Below, piece after piece: positions 58,237 to 64,000 of a DNA stretch of 64,000 nt. The notes beneath the pieces are model-generated. The model was given only the letters and a program-made list of their open reading frames with translations, searched no databases and had not been told where the DNA came from. Both the position numbers and the translations under genes were made by a program. The stretch's first letter is position 1. Every line of letters begins with the position of its first letter. Source of the DNA: Alphaproteobacteria bacterium (GTDB lineage: Bacteria; Pseudomonadota; Alphaproteobacteria; Rhodobacterales; Rhodobacteraceae); the NCBI GenBank assembly GCA_030433335.1, contig JAUILL010000011.1:38512-102511 (forward strand), given 5' to 3'.

Positions 58237-59602
58237 CCAGCCCGAGAACCAAAAATGAAATCCCACAGCACACCGTGTAAGTTCCGACCATCGCAAATTT
58301 GACCTGCTGCGCACCATCGATGCCGCTTGAGCCGAAATCGGGCCAGTGGCGGAAAACCAGTGGGATCGCACTGGCTCCCAAGATAAATCCGGCATTTCGG
58401 CTGAGACTCAGAACACCCGAGGTCACGCCTCGATCCTCCTCTAAGGCAGTCTTTAGGCCAGTGGCATTCACGGACGCCAATAGAACCTGATAGCTCGGCG
58501 CAAGGATGAGAAAGGCCATCACGAACCCCGCCATTCCCAAGATATATGGCAACGCAGCCATCGCGGCGTTCGCCAAGACCATACCCATCGCGCCAATCGT
58601 CATAGCTTGGCCTCCGCCAACCTTGTCCACGAGCCGCCCTGCCGGAAGTCCGCTTAAGACAGAAGCCACCGGGCCAACCGACATCACAAGCCCCATCTCG
58701 GGAACGTCCAGTCCCAGCCCCTCAAGTAGGTAAAAGGGACCTACAACCAGAAGGCCCATCATGATGAGGGCGATGGCTGCGTTCATTGCGAGGCACAACC
58801 TTAGCCTGACCGAGCGGAGAAGATGGAGCGGGAGGATCGGTGACCGGCTGTGTCTTTCGACCCAGATAAAGGCCGCAAAACTAAGCAAGACAAAAAACAG
58901 GAGCGGCAACAGGCCCTCGCCGGCTCCGTCTGCACTCTGGGTCACAAGCAGCGAAAGCGCAACAAGTGCAATAGCCAACGCGACTGAGCCGACAAGATCG
59001 ACCCCTGCCCTAGTGCGCTGTTTTTGCTTTGATAGAGAGATCAGACAAATCCCAAGCGCGACCAAAGCGAAGGAAAGCTGAAATAGAAAAACCATCCGCC
59101 ACCCGAGGGTGGCCAAAATCACTGCCGAAAGAGCGGGTCCAGAGGCAGTACCAATGGCCGACATCGAGCCCATAAGACCCACCCATCGCCCGATCTGGCC
59201 CGAAGGCACCAGATTTCGCAGCACGGCCAAGGGCACAACCATCATGGCAGCAGCCCCCATGCCTTGACACAATCGTCCGAGAAGCAATGCCAAAAACCCC
59301 GGTGCACTCGCTGCGAGAAAAGCGCCAATCGAATAAAGGCATAAGCCGGCAGCCAATACATCCCGATGGCCAAGCAGATCGCCTAGCCGCCCCATCGGAA
59401 CAACCAGCGCAGCCGTCGCAACGATATAGATTGACACTGCCAACGTGACGTCGAGGCCAATCGATGCAAATGCCTCAGAGAGTGCAGGCAATGTGACTGC
59501 GACTGTGCTGGTTCCAAAGGAAGCCAGCACCACTGAAAGTCCAGCACCAAAGAGCGGCAAGATACGGACCTTGCGACACTCGTCCGAAAAGAAGTCGGTC
59601 AT
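58208..59602 (-). CDS. MFS multidrug-type exporter (DHA2-like)
   Basis: 464 residues with 12-14 membrane helices. MFS motif A is present (VPMGRLGDLLGHRDVL), and GRLCQGMGAAAMMVVPLAVLRNLVP and GLMGSMSAIGTASGPALSAVILATLGWRMVF are the motif B/C regions of drug:H+ antiporters. Divergent from a MerR gene, with an inverted repeat in the 74-base gap, so it is probably induced by the compound that the MerR protein senses. The ATG of MTDFFSDE was used; the longer frame crosses the operator. Confidence 0.88.
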   Translation of the reverse strand: MTDFFSDECRKVRILPLFGAGLSVVLASFGTSTVAVTLPALSEAFASIGLDVTLAVSIYIVATAALVVPMGRLGDLLGHRDVLAAGLCLYSIGAFLAASAPGFLALLLGRLCQGMGAAAMMVVPLAVLRNLVPSGQIGRWVGLMGSMSAIGTASGPALSAVILATLGWRMVFLFQLSFALVALGICLISLSKQKQRTRAGVDLVGSVALAIALVALSLLVTQSADGAGEGLLPLLFFVLLSFAAFIWVERHSRSPILPLHLLRSVRLRLCLAMNAAIALIMMGLLVVGPFYLLEGLGLDVPEMGLVMSVGPVASVLSGLPAGRLVDKVGGGQAMTIGAMGMVLANAAMAALPYILGMAGFVMAFLILAPSYQVLLASVNATGLKTALEEDRGVTSGVLSLSRNAGFILGASAIPLVFRHWPDFGSSGIDGAQQVKFAMVGTYTVCCGISFLVLGLAIRLRRKMT

Positions 59603-59641
59603 AAAAATGCTCCGTTGCAATGAAAGAACGGGAAGCCTACG

Positions 59642-59661
59642 ACTTGAACCTAACTTCAAGT
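59642..59661. promoter_or_regulatory. MerR-type operator ACTTGAA-N6-TTCAAGT
   Basis: A perfect 7-6-7 inverted repeat between the divergent MFS and MerR genes. The arms resemble the SoxR box halves (CCTCAAGTT / AACTTGAGG). It lies 15 bases before the regulator's ATG and 39 bases from the MFS ATG. Confidence 0.65.
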
Positions 59662-59676
59662 CAACCGGGATCTTCT

Positions 59677-60087
59677 ATGAGCCGATTTCTAGACATAGCA
59701 GAAGTTTCTGAGCGCTCTGGGATCAGCACCTCCGCTCTGCGCTACTACGAGAAACGCAAACTGATCGAGGCGATCGGACGCAATGGGCTCCGACGGCAGT
59801 ACGAGGCTTCAGTTCTTCAAGAAATCGCGCTGATCACTCTGGCAAAATCTGCAGGTTTTACTCTGGACGAAATTTCAGGTGTCCTGGGGCGGTCCGAAAT
59901 TCCTGTTTTGCCCAGAGAAGCCTTGCTCGAAAGAGCCGACAAGTTGGAATATCAAGCCAAGCGCCTAGGGCATCTTGCAGACATGTTGCGCCACACAGCG
60001 CACTGCTCATACGACGATCATTTTGAATGTCCGCGTTTTCAGAAACTCTTAAAAATCGCAACGCGTGTGGCTAAAGCCAAAGCCTAA
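59677..60087 (+). CDS. MerR-family transcriptional regulator
   Basis: 136 residues. The MerR winged helix covers about 5-75 (DIAEVSERSGISTSALRYYEKRKLIEAIGRNGLRRQYEASVLQEIALITLAKSAGFTLDEISGVL), then a coiled-coil dimer helix and a C-terminal C-x8-C pair (AHCSYDDHFECPRFQKL). The cysteines could bind a metal or react with thiol-active compounds, but the SoxR iron-sulfur motif is absent. The internal ATG leaves the palindrome upstream as a free operator. It likely controls the divergent exporter. Confidence 0.9.
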   Translation: MSRFLDIAEVSERSGISTSALRYYEKRKLIEAIGRNGLRRQYEASVLQEIALITLAKSAGFTLDEISGVLGRSEIPVLPREALLERADKLEYQAKRLGHLADMLRHTAHCSYDDHFECPRFQKLLKIATRVAKAKA

Positions 60088-60360
60088 CGGGTTTTGTGGA
60101 GTGGTCCGCCGCGCCAGCCACATCGGTCGAAAAGAGTCCAAATAAAACCAGTCCCGGTTACCTCGGTTCAAACGTGTGCTCTCTCCCAGAACCCATCAAA
60201 CTGGGACAAAATCACTGAAATTCGCCATATAATTGCACCGCAAGAGCGCATTTGCACCCCCGCGTGCTGCTTGCTCCGCCGTTGGCTTTGCATTCAAGGC
60301 CTCTGCGTCCTTCAATGAAAAAGCCGCTTGGCAGATGTTTTCATAGCGCGGGAGTTTCCG

Positions 60361-61710
60361 ATGAACCAGATAGCTACAGGGGATAAGGGGATGTCCCTGA
60401 CCACAAAAGTCCTGATTGGCATGGGGGCCGGATTTGTTCTCGGGGTGATCCTGAACGCGCTGCAAATCGGATGGATCAACACGCATTTCGTCAGCGGCTT
60501 CCTTGGGATGATCGGACGGATGTTTGTGAATGCGCTGTCGATGCTGGTGGTGCCGCTGGTTTTCTTCTCGCTGATCTGCGGGGTCGCAGGGATCGGCGAT
60601 ATCCGCATTCTGGGGCGTGTGGGGGGCAAATCCTTTGCGCTCTATCTGATGACAACCGCGACGGCGATTGCCGTGGCGATCATCATGGCGCTGGTTGTCG
60701 GACCCGGAAATGGCTTTGTGATGGACGGGATCGACACCGCTGGCGTCACAGGAAAAGAGGCGCCTTCGGTCTGGGAAACCTTTGCCGCCATCGTGCCGCG
60801 CAACCCCGTGGCCGCCTTCGCGGGCGGCGAGATGCTGCAGATCATCTTCTACACAATCATCTTGGGCGTCGCCGCACTGATGTTGGGGGAGCGCTCTAAA
60901 CCCTTTGTCGAAGCTTGCGAGTACATGAACGAGCTGATGATGAAGGTCGTGCAGATCGTCATGGCGTTTGCCCCGATCGGCGTGTTCTGCCTGATTTGTA
61001 AGACGTTCACCGAGCAAGGCATCGGTCTGTTCATTCCGGTGCTGACCTATGTATTGGTTCTGGTCGCGGCGCTGCTCTTGCACCTCTTTGGAACATTGAT
61101 GCTGTTCCTCAAGGTCTTCTCGGGTTTGAACCCGATCATCTTCCTGAAAAAGATCCGCCCCGCACAGATCTTTGCCTTCTCGACCGCATCTTCGAACGCG
61201 ACGATCCCCGTCACCCTTCGTTGCGTGACCGAGCGAATGGGCGTGAACAATTCGGTGGCGTCCTTTACCGTACCCTTTGGCGCGACGATCAACATGGATG
61301 GCACTGCGATCATGCAGGGCGTAGCGACCGTCTTCCTCGCGAATGTCTACGGCATTGATCTTGGCGTCGGAGGCTACCTCACCGTGATCGCCATGGCCGT
61401 TCTGGCATCTATCGGGACCGCGGGCGTCCCCGGTGTCGGCCTAGTGATGCTGACAATGGTCCTCAGCCAAGTCGGCCTGCCGCTCGAAGGCATCGCGCTG
61501 ATCCTCGGCGTCGACCGACTGATGGACATGATCCGCACGGCGGTCAACATCTCGGGGGATGCTGTAGTGACCGCAATCGTTGCGAAAACGGAAGGCAAGC
61601 TCGACATGGATGCCTATATAGACCCCGCGACGGGAGAGCGTGTGGATGACAATCTAGAGATCGATCCCGCCGTCGAGGCCGAGCTGGCTGAACTGGCCAA
61701 ACCCCATTGA
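60361..61710 (+). CDS. Sodium/proton-dicarboxylate (or glutamate) symporter, DAACS family
   Basis: 449 residues with the glutamate-transporter fold. Visible marks are the serine-rich hairpin FAFSTASSNATIPVTLRC, the NMDGTAIMQG motif, and SIGTAGVPGVGLVMLTMVLSQVGLP with the DRLMDMIRTAVNISGDAVVT helix that binds substrate carboxylates through Asp/Arg. It imports C4-dicarboxylates or acidic amino acids. The ATG at 60361 was chosen; no better Shine-Dalgarno precedes the longer frame. A bidirectional terminator follows. Confidence 0.92.
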   Translation: MNQIATGDKGMSLTTKVLIGMGAGFVLGVILNALQIGWINTHFVSGFLGMIGRMFVNALSMLVVPLVFFSLICGVAGIGDIRILGRVGGKSFALYLMTTATAIAVAIIMALVVGPGNGFVMDGIDTAGVTGKEAPSVWETFAAIVPRNPVAAFAGGEMLQIIFYTIILGVAALMLGERSKPFVEACEYMNELMMKVVQIVMAFAPIGVFCLICKTFTEQGIGLFIPVLTYVLVLVAALLLHLFGTLMLFLKVFSGLNPIIFLKKIRPAQIFAFSTASSNATIPVTLRCVTERMGVNNSVASFTVPFGATINMDGTAIMQGVATVFLANVYGIDLGVGGYLTVIAMAVLASIGTAGVPGVGLVMLTMVLSQVGLPLEGIALILGVDRLMDMIRTAVNISGDAVVTAIVAKTEGKLDMDAYIDPATGERVDDNLEIDPAVEAELAELAKPH

Positions 61711-61725
61711 CCTATCTCCCGAGCG

Positions 61726-61765
61726 AAAAGGGGGCAGTACGGACCTACCTGCACTGCCCCCTTTT
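61726..61765. terminator. Bidirectional rho-independent terminator
   Basis: AAAA-GGGGGCAGT (61726-61738) pairs with ACTGCCCCC-TTTT (61753-61765) around a 14-base loop. The A-run and T-run give a U-tail on either strand, serving the symporter gene and the converging SDR gene. Confidence 0.88.
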
Positions 61766-61788
61766 GATCTACTCGCGGCCCGAAGCGA

Positions 61789-62556
61789 TCAGAGGAACTG
61801 TCCGTTGTCCACCTGAATGACCTGACCAGTGACCGCGCGTCCCATGTCCGACGCCAGGTATAGCGCCGCGTAGGCTTGGTCGATCGGCTGCGTCGATGGA
61901 ACTGTAGTGTTGGTGTACTTTTCCGAGAATCCCAGCATTTCACCGCCGCCTTCTTGCTCTCCAGCGGCCCAAGCGCGGGCGGCGTCTGTGTCCGTCACCC
62001 CAGGGGCAATCGCATTACAACGGATGCGGGTGCCCGACAGACGGATGGCGATGTTCAAGGTCATCGTGTTTATGCCGCCTTTGGTCGTCGTGTAGGCGAC
62101 ACCGCAAATCGGCTTGGTCCCGTTGACCGAACTCACATTGATGATCCGGCCTTCGTTACGGGGCATCATATGGTTGATCGCTTCACGACAATAGCGAAAC
62201 GGACCCGCGAGGTTGATCTGCATGATCTGGTCAAAGTGCTCGTTCGTGGTCTTTTCGACAGCAAACATCTCGCCAACACCGGCGTTATTCACCATAATGT
62301 CGACCTGACCAAAGGCCTCGATGGCTTCTTTGAAGACGCGCGGTGGCGCGTCTGGATCGGCACTGTCGGCCACCACACCAATGGCGTTCCCGCCCTTTTC
62401 CTTGATCGCAGTGACGGCGGCGGCCAGCCCGTCTTTGCCGCGCGCGGTCAGGACGACATTCGCGCCCTCTTCTGCAAACAGCTCTGCGATCGCATAGCCA
62501 ATCCCCTTGCTCGCGCCGGTCACAATGGCAGTCTGGCCCGATAAAAGCGGTTTCAT
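61789..62556 (-). CDS. Short-chain dehydrogenase/reductase
   Basis: 255 residues, classical SDR: TGASKGIG, NNAGVGEM, INVSSVNGTKPICGVAYTTTKGG with Ser, Tyr and Lys, and APGVTDTDAARAW. TARGKDG after strand 2 suggests NADPH use. The sequence is related to 3-oxoacyl-ACP reductase- and glucose-dehydrogenase-like SDRs, but its substrate is unknown. It stands alone between two convergent/divergent units. Confidence 0.92.
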   Translation of the reverse strand: MKPLLSGQTAIVTGASKGIGYAIAELFAEEGANVVLTARGKDGLAAAVTAIKEKGGNAIGVVADSADPDAPPRVFKEAIEAFGQVDIMVNNAGVGEMFAVEKTTNEHFDQIMQINLAGPFRYCREAINHMMPRNEGRIINVSSVNGTKPICGVAYTTTKGGINTMTLNIAIRLSGTRIRCNAIAPGVTDTDAARAWAAGEQEGGGEMLGFSEKYTNTTVPSTQPIDQAYAALYLASDMGRAVTGQVIQVDNGQFL

Positions 62557-62705
62557 TTCCTTAATCCTTCCTCTTTCAAATTAGCGGCACGGCAACGAGG
62601 CGCGTGTCATCAAGAGGAAGTAAGCCCCCGGAATTCAGGATATTAGGCGCGCTTTGACCAAGGCGCTCATGAGCAAAGCTCATGGAACAGATTGGCCAAG
62701 ATGCG

Positions 62706-63764
62706 TTACAGGGGTGGAACCTCCCAGAACTCTCCCGCCTCAAGTGCGCGGAACCGACTTGGTGCAATGTTGTGTTTTGCCAAAGCCTCTTTCAGAGCAA
62801 ATTTGGGGTCGTCCCTGCCTTCGTTTGTCAGCTGGATCGTGCCCCAATGGTGGCCTATCGCGTAGTTGGCATTGGACAACAGGAAGCCTTCAACCGCCTC
62901 TTCGGGATTTTGATGCTGATCGGCCATGAACCAGCGCGGATCATAAGCACCGATCGGCAAAAGCGCGATCCGGATCGGGCCGAATTGACGATGCAGATCA
63001 TTGTAGGGGCGCCCCTTGTCAAAGCCCGTGTCGCCGATAAAGACCACTGAGCCACCGCCACCGGTCAGAACAAACGTTCCCCACAGCGCCATCGAGCGGT
63101 CGCCCATCCCTCGCGCGCCCCAATGGTGACAGGGGGTGCAGTGCACCCCGAGTTGTCCGAACGTGGTGGACTGTCCCCAATCCAGAACTTCGCTCCGCAA
63201 CCCTGTATCCGCGATAATCGTGTCATTGCCCAAAGGCGTGATCACCAGCGGGTCATGTTCTGCCTTTAGCCGCGTCAGCGTGGCTAAGTCCATGTGGTCA
63301 TAGTGGCAATGACTCAGCAGAACCAAGTCAATGGGCGGCAGATCCTCAAAAGAGATGCCGGGGACCGTTACGCGCTTTGGCCCTGCAAAAGACACCGGCG
63401 ACGCGCGGTCGGACCAAACCGGGTCCGTTAGAATGTTCAAACCCTGCATCTGGATCAACATGGTCGCGTGGCCCACCATGGTGATTGTTAGATCTTCGAC
63501 CCGCCGAGCAGGACGCACCGTGACGACGGGTACTTCGCTCGGCCATTCTGCAGGCGCATCGCCCATGCGCCACTTCAACAGGTCTCGAAATCCTTTGGGA
63601 GGGCTGCCATCGGGATTGAAGAATCTGACCCCATCAAAGTGACCGGTAACCGGACCTTCGTAATAGCGGTTTTTGCCCATGCGCACTGCAGCCGCCGTGG
63701 TGCCGCCGACAACAGACACCCCAAACACCGCCGCAACAGATTGAAGAAGAGTACGCCTGTTCAT
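62706..63764 (-). CDS. Exported MBL-fold hydrolase (NAPE-PLD/UlaG-like)
   Basis: 352 residues. A twin-arginine-like signal (NRRTLLQSVAAVFGVSVVGGTTAAA) precedes a metallo-beta-lactamase fold. Metal motif HxHxDH is SHCHYDHMD, and further ligands lie in CTPCHHWGARG, GDTGFDKG and YAIGHHWGTIQL. DPVWSDRASPVSFAGPKR is characteristic of the NAPE-hydrolysing phospholipase D/RomA branch. It is probably a periplasmic or membrane-associated phosphodiesterase. No neighbours are cotranscribed. Confidence 0.9.
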   Translation of the reverse strand: MNRRTLLQSVAAVFGVSVVGGTTAAAVRMGKNRYYEGPVTGHFDGVRFFNPDGSPPKGFRDLLKWRMGDAPAEWPSEVPVVTVRPARRVEDLTITMVGHATMLIQMQGLNILTDPVWSDRASPVSFAGPKRVTVPGISFEDLPPIDLVLLSHCHYDHMDLATLTRLKAEHDPLVITPLGNDTIIADTGLRSEVLDWGQSTTFGQLGVHCTPCHHWGARGMGDRSMALWGTFVLTGGGGSVVFIGDTGFDKGRPYNDLHRQFGPIRIALLPIGAYDPRWFMADQHQNPEEAVEGFLLSNANYAIGHHWGTIQLTNEGRDDPKFALKEALAKHNIAPSRFRALEAGEFWEVPPL

Positions 63765-63879
63765 TTCGAACTCCTTGTTGCGATGCCGGCTCTATGCGTC
63801 TGCAGCGCGCGATCACGCTGGCCATACTGCAAAGCCCACATATAGGCGCTTTGTCCGCAAATAACGCGCCTTGGAGCTA

Positions 63880-64000
63880 GGGTCAGGACGCATTGATTTC
63901 CGTTGTGCTGCGTGATTCACGGCTCGGAAAACGGAGCGGTGACATGAGTGATCTATACTGGTTAAGCGATACGCAGATGGCCAAGCTTGAACCTTTTTTC
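63880..64000 (+). mobile_element. Left end of an IS5-family (IS427-like) insertion sequence
   Basis: GGGTCAGGACGCATTGAT starting at 63880 looks like an IS427-group terminal inverted repeat, preceded by CTA as possible target duplication. The transposase start follows 64 bases in. The rest is beyond the window. Confidence 0.65.
63944..64000 (+). CDS. IS5-family transposase, N-terminal fragment cut by the window
   Basis: Nineteen codons are visible: MSDLYWLSDTQMAKLEPFF, the usual opening of IS5/IS427-group transposases. The frame is still open at the window end. Whether the element is intact cannot be seen. Confidence 0.8.
   Translation, partial: MSDLYWLSDTQMAKLEPFF

Noticed and set aside
60196..61083. 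295-codon minus-strand frame antisense to the symporter
   Set aside because: His/Asp-rich shadow of a membrane-protein gene with clear motifs.
1..64000. tRNA, rRNA or CRISPR features
   Set aside because: No cloverleaf-like, rRNA-like or regularly spaced direct-repeat sequence was noticed by eye. A tRNAscan or CRISPR search was not possible.

Overview
The window looks like a replicon segment from a marine Roseobacter-group alphaproteobacterium (Rhodobacterales). The basis is gene content and style: class I PHA synthase, several TRAP and Liv-type uptake systems, many aromatic and short-chain catabolic operons with ATGA start/stop overlaps, a GC-rich code and very tight packing. No rRNA, tRNA or CRISPR array was seen. 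RES/Xre toxin-antitoxin genes, a DUF1612-like gene and IS traces would fit a chromid, plasmid or accessory chromosomal region, but this is inference.

Layout. 1-0.7 kb: tail of an FGGY sugar kinase. 1.6-3.4 kb: phaC. 3.7-6.6 kb (minus): a compact operon of a ribbon-helix-helix protein, a CHAD protein, a ParA ATPase and a CYTH protein, with its own promoter and an 18-bp operator dyad. I regard this as the most interesting system here: a possible partition-like module for polyphosphate. 7-9.1 kb: SRPBCC and PhnB-type proteins, a Crp/Fnr regulator and a divergent His/Met-rich periplasmic protein with an FNR-like box between them. 9.2-10.3 kb: AI-2E family membrane protein. 10.5-11.3 kb: decayed IS110 transposase. 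11.6-19.4 kb: gallate-type catabolic locus: TRAP transporter, a LysR regulator with two DNA-binding domains and, divergently, galB-like, a VOC extradiol dioxygenase, a CHA aldolase and a tautomerase. 19.5-24 kb: EEP-family lipoprotein, DedA protein, EF-hand protein, small membrane protein and a two-component system. 24.2 kb: a response-regulator/TetR chimera. 24.7-32.4 kb: YihY protein, GlxA and GntR regulators, a DHDPS-family/ALDH/FAD-oxidoreductase operon and a CDF metal exporter.

32.7-41.9 kb is an IclR-centred regulon: TRAP transporter plus two SDRs on the minus strand and IclR, thiolase, acyl-CoA ligase and a tandem PCC-domain protein on the plus strand, with near-identical 19-bp operators at both ends of the intergenic region. 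42-43.1 kb holds a DUF1612-like protein. 43.3-52.2 kb: an XylR-like regulator with a broken AAA+ module faces an operon for a cupin dioxygenase, an SDR, a complete Liv-type ABC importer and a zinc alcohol dehydrogenase. 52.3-64 kb: MetY-type sulfhydrylase, RES/Xre toxin-antitoxin pair, Pit phosphate transporter behind a Pho-box-like array, Nudix hydrolase, nitronate monooxygenase-like enzyme, MFS exporter with divergent MerR regulator, dicarboxylate symporter, SDR, MBL-fold hydrolase, and the left end of an IS5-family element cut by the window edge.

Taken together, most of the window is uptake plus catabolism of aromatic and other small organic acids, each block with its own regulator. A storage and phosphate theme (PHA synthase, polyphosphate-type module, Pit transporter) runs beside it.
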